Shown in pieces: positions 1 to 5,417 of a stretch of DNA of 6,707 nucleotides. The position numbers were made by a program, and so were the translations under genes. The notes below the pieces were generated by a model. That model was not told where the DNA came from. It worked only from the letters and a program-made list of their open reading frames with translations, and made no database searches. Numbering within the stretch: the first letter of the stretch is position 1; each line of letters begins with the position of its first letter. The stretch is from Thiotrichales bacterium (GTDB taxonomy: Bacteria; Pseudomonadota; Gammaproteobacteria; J044): assembly GCA_024762895.1 (NCBI GenBank), contig JANTGN010000147.1, positions 1 to 6,707 of the forward strand, written 5' to 3'.

Positions 1-331
1 CCTGTTCAGCCTTAGCCCCGTCGAGACCAAGCTTATATAGGTGCTTGGAAAGTTTTTTTGCGGTCTGGAGTGTCTTGTTAAGGTTTTCGTTGAATTTCTT
101 CTGATACTTGAGATTCAGTCGTGCCAGGAAATCTTTTTCATTCCGTCTCAGCGTGAGCATGCCGACCTCAAGCTGGGCAGTTTCCATGCGGGCACCCGAG
201 AGGCTGTCTGTGACAGAGCTGCCGTACTGGTGCAGCCCGAACAGTATGCCAAGGCCCAGAATCGACAGGAATGCCACTAAAAAGAGGCGGGCACGGATAC
301 TGAAATTCATCAGGAATTGATGCAGAGCCAT
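1..331 (-). CDS. Methyl-accepting chemotaxis protein, N-terminal fragment (cut by window edge)
   Basis: This is the first 110 codons of a minus-strand gene that runs off the left edge. The N-terminus is basic, then a hydrophobic membrane segment spans about residues 16-33 (LFLVAFLSILGLGILFGL). After it comes a predicted periplasmic helix with the pattern LRRNEKDFLAR at residues 61-71, followed by KYQKKF. That RRxEKDFL...KY signature is typical of helical bimodular (HBM) sensor domains of chemoreceptors, which bind small ligands in the periplasm and signal to CheA through a cytoplasmic domain (not visible here). The ATG at 329-331 is preferred over a second Met at codon 8 because GGAG (plus-strand ctcc at 338-341) lies 6 nt upstream, whereas Met8 has no ribosome binding site. 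A sigma28-like promoter upstream supports membership in the flagellar/chemotaxis regulon. A sensor histidine kinase or diguanylate cyclase with the same sensor domain remains possible because the signalling half is missing. Confidence 0.82.
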   Translation of the reverse strand, partial: MALHQFLMNFSIRARLFLVAFLSILGLGILFGLHQYGSSVTDSLSGARMETAQLEVGMLTLRRNEKDFLARLNLKYQKKFNENLNKTLQTAKKLSKHLYKLGLDGAKAEQ

Positions 332-370
332 TACTATCTCCAGGTCAGGATTTTTTAATATTCATACCTG

Positions 371-397
371 TTATCGACAAATACAAATATTTATTGA
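371..397 (-). promoter_or_regulatory. Candidate sigma28 (FliA-type) promoter for the chemoreceptor gene
   Basis: Read on the minus strand, TCAA (394-397) is followed by exactly 15 nt and then GTCGATAA (371-378). The known FliA consensus is TAAA or TCAA, N15, GCCGATAA, so the -10 matches 7 of 8 bases and the spacing is exact. Transcription would start near 364, giving a leader of about 30 nt that contains the GGAG ribosome binding site at 338-341. Chemoreceptor genes are classic targets of this sigma factor, so promoter and gene support each other. Confidence 0.6.
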
Positions 398-507
398 GTC
401 AATCGGAAAAAAGAATTTACATCACTGCTTTTACAATATCTTTCCTGGCTCGGTAGCATACATAAATTTGCAGATTTTTAAGCGTTCAGGGATTAAAGCG
501 TCTCCAT

Positions 508-523
508 GTGTGGACTTCCACAC
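508..523. repeat. Inverted repeat GTGTGGA-ct-TCCACAC
   Basis: A perfect 7-bp inverted repeat with a 2-nt centre (GTGTGGA at 508-514, TCCACAC at 517-523). Its right arm is the start of the first direct-repeat copy, so copy 1 has a mirrored TGTGGA half-site that copies 2 and 3 lack. This looks like a dyad binding site for a dimeric regulator; there is no T-run, so it is not a terminator. Confidence 0.5.
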
Positions 524-660
524 TAACTACTAAAGTTTTTATCTTGGTAAATGCTTAAATATCAGTAGGTTAACTAGCCACCTTCCACAATAAGTGCTAA
601 ATTAAGCCTATATTCGATTGATTTTCTTCGTAGATTGGCATTTCCACAGAAACTACTAAA
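516..660 (+). repeat. Three spaced direct repeats, TTCCACAnnAAsTrCTAAA
   Basis: Copies lie at 516-534 (TTCCACACTAACTACTAAA), 583-601 (TTCCACAATAAGTGCTAAA) and 642-660 (TTCCACAGAAACTACTAAA). Copies 1 and 3 agree at 17 of 19 positions and copies 1 and 2 at 16 of 19; the intervening DNA is unrelated. Start-to-start spacing is 67 and 59 bp, that is roughly six turns of the helix. All three point toward the nuclease-helicase gene and lie 104-248 bp before its start codon. The arrangement resembles a set of protein-binding sites (operator or activator array). There are too few copies, and they are too diverged, for CRISPR repeats. Confidence 0.6.
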
Positions 661-684
661 TTAGTCATCCATTAATTCAATTTA

Positions 685-757
685 TTGAGTAGCAGGGTGG
701 ATTCGACCATATGATCTTCAGTAAGAAATAAAGTCTTACAGAAAAGATTCGTATAAT
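685..757 (+). promoter_or_regulatory. Promoter-like elements upstream of the nuclease-helicase gene
   Basis: Two alternatives are visible. TTGAGT (685-690) and TATGAT (710-715) are separated by 19 nt and would give a leader of roughly 40 nt. A perfect TATAAT lies at 752-757, ending 6 nt before the ATG at 764, but has no recognisable -35 at 16-18 nt (TAAAGT at 17 nt). If the second is used, transcription would begin at or next to the start codon. Sequence alone does not decide between them. Confidence 0.35.
721..739. repeat. Inverted repeat GTAAGA-n7-TCTTAC
   Basis: GTAAGA (721-726) and TCTTAC (734-739) are perfect reverse complements separated by 7 nt. The dyad covers the -35 position of the TATAAT at 752-757, where a repressor would act. 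If transcription starts upstream, near 720, it would instead be part of the leader. No U-run follows, so it is not a terminator. Confidence 0.4.
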
Positions 758-763
758 AGGCAA

Positions 764-3700
764 ATGAACGATTTGTTTTCCAATCTAGATGGATCAGATG
801 TCTCGGATAATTCGTTATCTTGGCCGAATCCAACCCGGTTTCCAACGAACTTGGGGCAATTTCAGGTTCAGGATCAGGTGCTCAAGGACTTGCGCGAGTC
901 TCGTTTGGCCACCATCGTTACCGGTTTCGCTTCGCTTGACCGAATTATTGATTTTGTAGCGAATCTAAGTAATCAAACTCAAGTACAGCTTCTGGTGGGT
1001 TCTGAACCCTTTGAGTCTAACCGCGATCACTTTCGTATGCGAAAAACCGAATTCCCGAAAGCCGTTGAAGAATACTGGCTGAATCGTGGAATTTCATTGC
1101 TTCTCAGCACCAAGATTATTCGTTGTATCGAACGACTGGAATCAGGACAGGTAGAAGCCCGTTACCAAAACCGCATGCATGCCAAGATCTATCGTGGTGA
1201 TACCGCTATCACGATGGGATCAAGTAATTTCACTCAGTCAGGCATGACCAGCCAGATTGAAGGTAATGTCCGTTTCCTCAAAGAAGAAGACCGGTTTGTC
1301 GAGAATTGTGCAATTGCCGACAACTTGTGGCAAATGGCGCAACCATATAGCGAACAACTTATTACCCTACTAAGACAACTACTTCAAGTCGTTTCCTGGC
1401 AAGAAGCGATAGCCCGGGCCTGTGCTGAATTATTAGAAGGGGAATGGGCACAACATTATCTCGATCGCGATAACTTATCCGGCGCAGAAAATTTGTGGTG
1501 GCATCAACGCTCCGGGATTGCGCAGGCCCTGTATATCCTTGATAAACAGGGCAGTGTACTGGTGGCGGACGCTACTGGGTCTGGAAAGACCCGTATGGGT
1601 GTTCACCTTATGGGGGCTGTAGTCGATCGCATTCTTCGCACGAATCGTATGCGACAGGGTAGGGCAATTCTTTTAAGTCCTGCTAATGTTGTGAATGACT
1701 GGCGTCATGAAGCGATCGTTAGTTCTACACCTGTAGATGTGTATTCTCAGGGTGAATTAAGCCACAGCAGGCACGAGGGATTACCGCTGGAGTCTATACG
1801 CCGGGCCCAGGTGCTATGCATCGATGAGGGGCACAATTTCCTGAATATCGACTCCAAACGTACACGTCATATCCTACGCAACATGGCTGACCATGTTTTG
1901 ATGTTTACTGCTACCCCAATCAATAAAAGCCTGTCCGATGTCATCAGTATCATCAATGTCCTAGGCGCTGATAACCTTGATGATGAAACCCTAAAGGTGT
2001 TCCGGGTCATGATGACCCGTAAGCAGGATGATTATTCTGCTGAAGAGATTGCCTTACTTAGAAAGACCATTTCACACTTCACGGTCAGGCGTACCAAGAA
2101 ACAACTTAATGACATGGTGGAACTGGCCCCTGAGCGATACGGGGCAAATGAGGGTAGGGCAAGTCGCTATCCACGACACAACCCCCTGACCTATACCCTT
2201 GAAGAACCTGACAGTGACCGGCAGCTAGCAGCACAGATTATGGAATTAGCTGGAGGACTAAAGGCGGTGAATTACTTCACACGCCCCATCGTTCTGCCCG
2301 AATACCACCAGCGTATGGGTATTGATGAGGCGACTTACCTTAAATCCCGGCTTAATTCTTCTGCGGCTCTTGCTCGCTATAACATCGCCAGTGCTCTGCG
2401 TTCTTCACGCGCAGCGCTCTACCAACACATTCTTGGTACAAAAAAGGCATTAGAAGAATACAAGCTCGAGACCAGCGAGGCCGGGGCAAAGATGGAGTCT
2501 GTCTTTGACATTATCTCCGCCATCAAGGGCAAGCCACCAGAAAATAGACTGTCTATCGATCTGCCGGACTGGCTTAGTGACCCAGAAATGCATAGACAGG
2601 CCTGCCGAGACGATATGAAGATCTACTATGACATCATTCAGAAGCTCGGACAGATGTCTGATTCGCGAGAGCGTGCCAAGGCCCGTCAAATCCTGTCGGT
2701 GATGAATGATCATGACCTGGTCCTGGCCTTTGATCATCGCCCGATTTCCCTGGCGGCCATCGAGCGACTCATCCGCGAAGAGTCTGAATACGATGTCCTG
2801 ATGGCCACCGGCAAAAACACGCCTTCTAAAGCGCGACTGATCGAGCGCTTTGCATTGGGATCAGAACATAAAGGAGTGGTCGGTCTTGCTTCTGATGCGC
2901 TGGCTGAATCAGTTAACCTGCAGCAGGCTTCCGCAGTCATCAATCTGGATCTACCCAGCGTGATACGGATCATCGAGCAGCGTGTAGGTCGGGTGGATCG
3001 AATGAATTCACCGCATGACTCTATTGACGTCTATTGGCCAGATGACGCGCCTGAATTCGCCTTGTCCTCAGATCAGCTCCTGGCGGCCCGCCACGAGGTG
3101 GTGGACAACCTGCTTGGGTCGAACATGCCCCTTCCAGAAGCTTATGCGAGCAGTCGTGGGCATACAGTATCTACGCAGGAACTGATTGAAGAGTTTGAGA
3201 GTAAACCGGATATCGGAGAATGGGATGGGGTCACCGATGCATTTGAATCCGTACGCGGTTTGATCTCTGGCGAACATGCCTTGGTAGCACCTTCTATATA
3301 TCAGAGATATAGGCACATCACAGCCAGGGTACTCTCACGCGTCAGTCTGGTTAAGTCTAAACAGCCGTGGGCATTCTTCTGCTTGACCGTGGGCGCCTAC
3401 TCAACACCGCGCTGGGTCTTTATGAGTGCCGGTAAATCCAAACTGATCTTGGGTCTAGATGAGATCGTCAGTGCCTTGCGTGAACGCCTGTCCGAGGAGG
3501 TGGAATCAATCATGGCGCTGGAAGATTCAGCCGCTAACCAGCTGAATATCTTTCTTGGCCGACTGATGTCACTCGAAAAGAATCTACTGCCGCGTAAGAA
3601 TCAACGGGCGCTCATCGAAATGGCTTACGTGCTTGAAAAATATCAGAAGCAGGCCGCTGCCCGACAGGATCAGGAGTCTCTTGAGGTCTATATGAGCCTA

Positions 3701-3967
3701 AGTCAGTTACTTAAATCAACAGATAAGGATCGGCAACCTGACTGGGATCTGGTGTCTACAACCTGGTTGGACCTCGTGCGACCCATCTGGCATGAGTATC
3801 TGCCCGAAGCTAGAAAGACGATCCCAATGCTAAAGGATATACGTAAGAAGTTAATTAATGTGGAAGCTGATCTTGGCCCACGGATCATGCATGCATTTGA
3901 TGACTTACAGCCTCAAAACTCTTTGGACGAACGCATCAGGGCCTGCATCATTGGTGTCGATCTTTAG
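764..3967 (+). CDS. PLD-type nuclease / SNF2-like helicase fusion, candidate anti-phage protein
   Basis: A 1067-residue predicted cytoplasmic protein. The N-terminal domain (about 35-200) carries one complete phospholipase D (HKD) motif: H139, K141, D146, then G152-S153-S154-N155, with a later E166. Such domains cut phosphodiester bonds and usually pair two HKD motifs, so this protein probably works as a dimer. Superfamily 2 ATPase motifs follow: WWHQR (245-249, Q-motif position), ATGSGKT Walker A (270-276), DEGH motif II (354-357), FTATP motif III (381-385), motif V ASDALAESVNLQ (709-720) and QRVGRVDR motif VI (739-746). The two RecA lobes are separated by a long charged, helical insertion (about 480-640). 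Residues about 770-1067 match nothing I recognise. All catalytic motifs are intact. A PLD nuclease fused to an SNF2-like motor is a make-up found in bacterial defence proteins, so an anti-phage or anti-plasmid role is inferred. No good Shine-Dalgarno precedes the ATG (only AGG 3 nt away), but no other in-frame Met occurs before the PLD core. Confidence 0.92.
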   Translation: MNDLFSNLDGSDVSDNSLSWPNPTRFPTNLGQFQVQDQVLKDLRESRLATIVTGFASLDRIIDFVANLSNQTQVQLLVGSEPFESNRDHFRMRKTEFPKAVEEYWLNRGISLLLSTKIIRCIERLESGQVEARYQNRMHAKIYRGDTAITMGSSNFTQSGMTSQIEGNVRFLKEEDRFVENCAIADNLWQMAQPYSEQLITLLRQLLQVVSWQEAIARACAELLEGEWAQHYLDRDNLSGAENLWWHQRSGIAQALYILDKQGSVLVADATGSGKTRMGVHLMGAVVDRILRTNRMRQGRAILLSPANVVNDWRHEAIVSSTPVDVYSQGELSHSRHEGLPLESIRRAQVLCIDEGHNFLNIDSKRTRHILRNMADHVLMFTATPINKSLSDVISIINVLGADNLDDETLKVFRVMMTRKQDDYSAEEIALLRKTISHFTVRRTKKQLNDMVELAPERYGANEGRASRYPRHNPLTYTLEEPDSDRQLAAQIMELAGGLKAVNYFTRPIVLPEYHQRMGIDEATYLKSRLNSSAALARYNIASALRSSRAALYQHILGTKKALEEYKLETSEAGAKMESVFDIISAIKGKPPENRLSIDLPDWLSDPEMHRQACRDDMKIYYDIIQKLGQMSDSRERAKARQILSVMNDHDLVLAFDHRPISLAAIERLIREESEYDVLMATGKNTPSKARLIERFALGSEHKGVVGLASDALAESVNLQQASAVINLDLPSVIRIIEQRVGRVDRMNSPHDSIDVYWPDDAPEFALSSDQLLAARHEVVDNLLGSNMPLPEAYASSRGHTVSTQELIEEFESKPDIGEWDGVTDAFESVRGLISGEHALVAPSIYQRYRHITARVLSRVSLVKSKQPWAFFCLTVGAYSTPRWVFMSAGKSKLILGLDEIVSALRERLSEEVESIMALEDSAANQLNIFLGRLMSLEKNLLPRKNQRALIEMAYVLEKYQKQAAARQDQESLEVYMSLSQLLKSTDKDRQPDWDLVSTTWLDLVRPIWHEYLPEARKTIPMLKDIRKKLINVEADLGPRIMHAFDDLQPQNSLDERIRACIIGVDL

Positions 3968-3977
3968 TGTTGTGGAA
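3962..3977 (-). repeat. Partial inverted copy of the upstream repeat, overlapping the stop codon
   Basis: On the minus strand this reads TTCCACAACACTAAAG. It matches the first upstream copy, TTCCACACTAACTACTAAAG (516-535), if 4 nt are deleted from the middle. It spans the TAG stop (3965-3967) of the nuclease-helicase gene, so the gene is bracketed by the motif in opposite orientations. The match is short and gapped and may be chance. Confidence 0.2.
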
Positions 3978-4059
3978 ATTTTTAATTTGTTGAGGATTTC
4001 TTTTGTGCTTTGTGTGGTCGTCCAGTGGACAGCCATGAGGCTAGCCACGCTTCCCACGG

Positions 4060-4082
4060 TTATGCGCATAATATATATTATG
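4060..4082. promoter_or_regulatory. Two overlapping perfect palindromes, possible operator/promoter
   Basis: TTATGCGCATAA (4060-4071) is a perfect 12-bp palindrome. CATAATATATATTATG (4067-4082) is a perfect 16-bp palindrome sharing 5 bp with it. A weak promoter, TTCCCA (4051-4056), 17 nt, TATATT (4074-4079), runs through both; it would give a leader of about 130 nt for the gene at 4219. Perfect dyads over a -10 are typical of repressor sites, but AT-rich palindromes also arise by chance. Confidence 0.35.
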
Positions 4083-4177
4083 TTAAATAATATAAGATAC
4101 GCAGCAGCCCCCCAAATTGCGTTTAATCAATGCCAGGCAGCATCTCCCCTGTTATTAATGCAGCCATTAAAATACCA

Positions 4178-4190
4178 GAGTAAAATACTC
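4178..4190. repeat. Short inverted repeat GAGTA-aaa-TACTC
   Basis: A perfect 5-bp dyad with a 3-nt centre, 28 nt before the GTG start at 4219. It could be a small hairpin in the leader or a binding half-site pair; it is short enough to be fortuitous. Confidence 0.25.
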
Positions 4191-4218
4191 AAATAACTAA
4201 ACGGGATGGTACTTTCTG

Positions 4219-4809
4219 GTGACTCAATCTCCAGCACAATTTAAATGGCGATCCGGTGACGGTGTACTGTCGGCTGAGATCTCTAAGAAAGAATTTAAGC
4301 TGGGCAATATACCTACCGGTGGTAGTGTGTACATACGCCTGTTTCTGCATAAGCCCCGGAAAGTGCTGCCAGAGGAACAGGCCGCCATGTTCTCGCAATG
4401 GATGGTTTCTGAGCCCATACCTTTTGAATTGATCGCCCAATATGATCTGATGGGTCGTCAGACAACGCGCATATTGAATATCTGTAATACCGATGGTGTG
4501 TTTAAGGAAATGGGTGTTGAATGCTTTCTGATGAATACCCTGGTCCAGTTCCTGAATCAGTTTATGCAACCTGATTCACTGGTAATCGCCGGGATGTCGG
4601 GTAAAAACAATGCGCTTTTAAATCGCTATTTTAAGGTCTTATTCGATACGGAATCGGATGAGAACCAGGATTACGTTACATCCTTAGATAAGATCCCATT
4701 TAGTCAAGACTCGATGTTTCGTCGATATCCTAAATTCATCGATCTGGCAGAATTTTCAACAGACCACGCCAACAATGACGTGCATGAGGACTTTAAAAAT
4801 ACCCTTTAA
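4219..4809 (+). CDS. Uncharacterised 196-residue protein, possible partner of the nuclease-helicase
   Basis: I do not recognise this family. The frame is closed by a stop at 4198-4200, and the only start before conserved-looking sequence is GTG at 4219, preceded by GGGATGG (4203-4209) at 9 nt. A 12-codon ATG frame (4206-4244) overlaps the start but looks accidental. The protein is soluble, with no signal peptide, membrane segment, zinc-binding cysteine pattern or nucleotide-binding loop. Residues about 86-142 (ILNIC, then GVECFLMNTLVQFLNQF, then SLVIAG, then NNALLNRYFKVLF) follow the strand-helix-strand-helix order seen in the second half of GNAT acyltransferases, including the Asn-plus-aromatic helix. 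The usual acyl-CoA loop (R/QxxGxG/A) is absent, so a GNAT-like fold without that activity is only a guess. The C-terminus (about 148-196) is acidic. It lies on the same strand 251 bp behind the nuclease-helicase gene and ends at a strong terminator, so it closes the plus-strand block. Confidence 0.75.
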   Translation: MTQSPAQFKWRSGDGVLSAEISKKEFKLGNIPTGGSVYIRLFLHKPRKVLPEEQAAMFSQWMVSEPIPFELIAQYDLMGRQTTRILNICNTDGVFKEMGVECFLMNTLVQFLNQFMQPDSLVIAGMSGKNNALLNRYFKVLFDTESDENQDYVTSLDKIPFSQDSMFRRYPKFIDLAEFSTDHANNDVHEDFKNTL

Positions 4810-4824
4810 CTTATTGTTATAAAT

Positions 4825-4852
4825 AAAAAAGGGAGCCTTGCGCCCCCCTTTT
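4825..4852. terminator. Bidirectional rho-independent terminator between convergent genes
   Basis: AAAAAAGGG (4825-4833) and CCCTTTT (4846-4852) form a GC-capped stem flanked by an A-run on one side and a T-run on the other. The inner stem (GGGAGC against GCGCCCCCC) pairs imperfectly around a short CTTG-type loop. Read on the plus strand it ends the 4219-4809 gene; read on the minus strand it ends the hydrogenase-hupE transcript, whose last gene stops at 4870. Confidence 0.8.
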
Positions 4853-4869
4853 CAGTTAGATTTTGATTG

Positions 4870-5415
4870 CTATGAAGCGGTCAGTTTGCGCTCCTGCTGG
4901 TAAGCCATAAAGAGTCTGGCTATACGAGCAGAAAGGGCCAGCATCAACGAAACCGAAACTGCTGTTCCCGCCAACCAGCTCAGGGATTGCGCGGCTGATG
5001 ACAGTTCAAGACCATGAACATAGCCATGTGATGTAGCGGCTATCAGGCCAAACAGGATCATCAGGGCCTGGTGTCCCCTTAATGGCCGGACCAGAAGCAG
5101 CAGGACTCCAGCCACGGCGGTATTCATTATGACGATTTCGAGTCCGGCAAAACCGCTGCTAAAGCTACCCGCATAGGCTGACAGGGCAAAGAGTGCCACG
5201 AATCCTGCCAGCAGCCCCCCTGCTCTTTTACCCGCCCATAGACCTACCATCAGACCAAAAGACAGGATCACCACCAGGTGATCAATCCCGGCCATTGGAT
5301 GCAACATGCCAGACAGGAAACTGTTCCCGGTACTATGTCCTTCATGGGCCATGACACTACCGGATGCAAGTATCAGGGCAAACCAGGTTGTTACAGCGAT
5401 GAATTTTCGTTTCAT
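4870..5415 (-). CDS. hupE: HupE/UreJ-family membrane protein, predicted nickel transporter
   Basis: A 181-residue inner-membrane protein of the HupE/UreJ family, whose members are found with [NiFe] hydrogenase and urease genes and are thought to bring nickel into the cell. A signal peptide (about 1-23) ends in VMA, with predicted cleavage exposing HEGH (24-27), a metal-binding-like N-terminus. The family signature HPMAGIDHL is at 39-47 (H39, D45, H46), followed by about five further hydrophobic segments. A second histidine cluster, SHGYVHG, lies at 129-135 (H130, H134). The length is close to the usual 190-200. The ATG at 5413-5415 is only 2 nt after the hydrogenase TAA stop, with GGAG 7-8 nt upstream inside the preceding gene, which implies translational coupling. 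A terminator follows 18 nt after the stop, so it is the last gene of the operon. Nickel as substrate is inferred from family and neighbour. Confidence 0.92.
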   Translation of the reverse strand: MKRKFIAVTTWFALILASGSVMAHEGHSTGNSFLSGMLHPMAGIDHLVVILSFGLMVGLWAGKRAGGLLAGFVALFALSAYAGSFSSGFAGLEIVIMNTAVAGVLLLLVRPLRGHQALMILFGLIAATSHGYVHGLELSSAAQSLSWLAGTAVSVSLMLALSARIARLFMAYQQERKLTAS

Positions 5416-5417
5416 GA

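Larger units (their letters stand above)
332..763. other. Divergent AT-rich intergenic region with repeats and promoters
   Basis: This 432-bp stretch separates the minus-strand chemoreceptor gene from the plus-strand nuclease-helicase gene. I see no credible coding frame or RNA gene in it. It holds the sigma28-type promoter (371-397), three degenerate copies of a 19-bp motif (516-660), an inverted repeat around the first copy (508-523), a second inverted repeat (721-739) and promoter-like elements just before the plus-strand start. It is visibly more AT-rich than the flanking genes, as is common at the edge of acquired DNA. Confidence 0.8.
3968..4218. other. AT-rich spacer between the two plus-strand genes
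   Basis: This 251-bp gap holds no convincing gene. Visible elements are a small dyad GTCC-agt-GGAC (4020-4030), two overlapping perfect palindromes (4060-4082) and an inverted repeat GAGTA-aaa-TACTC (4178-4190) just before the next gene. There is no clear terminator behind the nuclease-helicase gene, so read-through into the next gene is possible. The length of the gap and its palindromes also allow an independent promoter. Confidence 0.65.

Noticed and set aside
41..320. Two plus-strand open frames near the left edge
   Set aside because: They are antisense to the chemoreceptor fragment, which has a membrane segment, HBM-like motif, RBS and promoter.
516..660. CRISPR array
   Set aside because: Only three diverged 19-bp copies, unequal spacers of about 40-48 bp, and no cas-like gene nearby.
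764..3967. Assignment to a named defence system (DISARM or Mokosh)
   Set aside because: DISARM encodes its PLD protein and helicases separately alongside a methyltransferase, none of which is present; Mokosh helicases are superfamily 1, whereas this has SF2 motifs (DEGH, QRVGRVDR).
508..3977. Insertion sequence or transposon with terminal inverted repeats
   Set aside because: The bracketing motif copies are imperfect, no transposase or integrase is encoded, and no target-site duplication was found.
4020..4030. Terminator after the nuclease-helicase gene (GTCC-agt-GGAC)
   Set aside because: The stem is only 4 bp and no T-run follows it.
3858..4196. Plus-strand open frame of 112 codons overlapping the 3' end of the nuclease-helicase gene
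   Set aside because: Its first third is the nuclease-helicase gene in another frame, the rest runs through AT-rich spacer containing palindromes, there is no ribosome binding site, and the hydrophobic stretch comes from AT-rich codons.
4189..4569. Minus-strand open frame of 126 codons opposite the 196-residue gene
   Set aside because: No ribosome binding site and a low-complexity translation; the plus-strand frame has a start signal, a longer length and a terminator at the right place.
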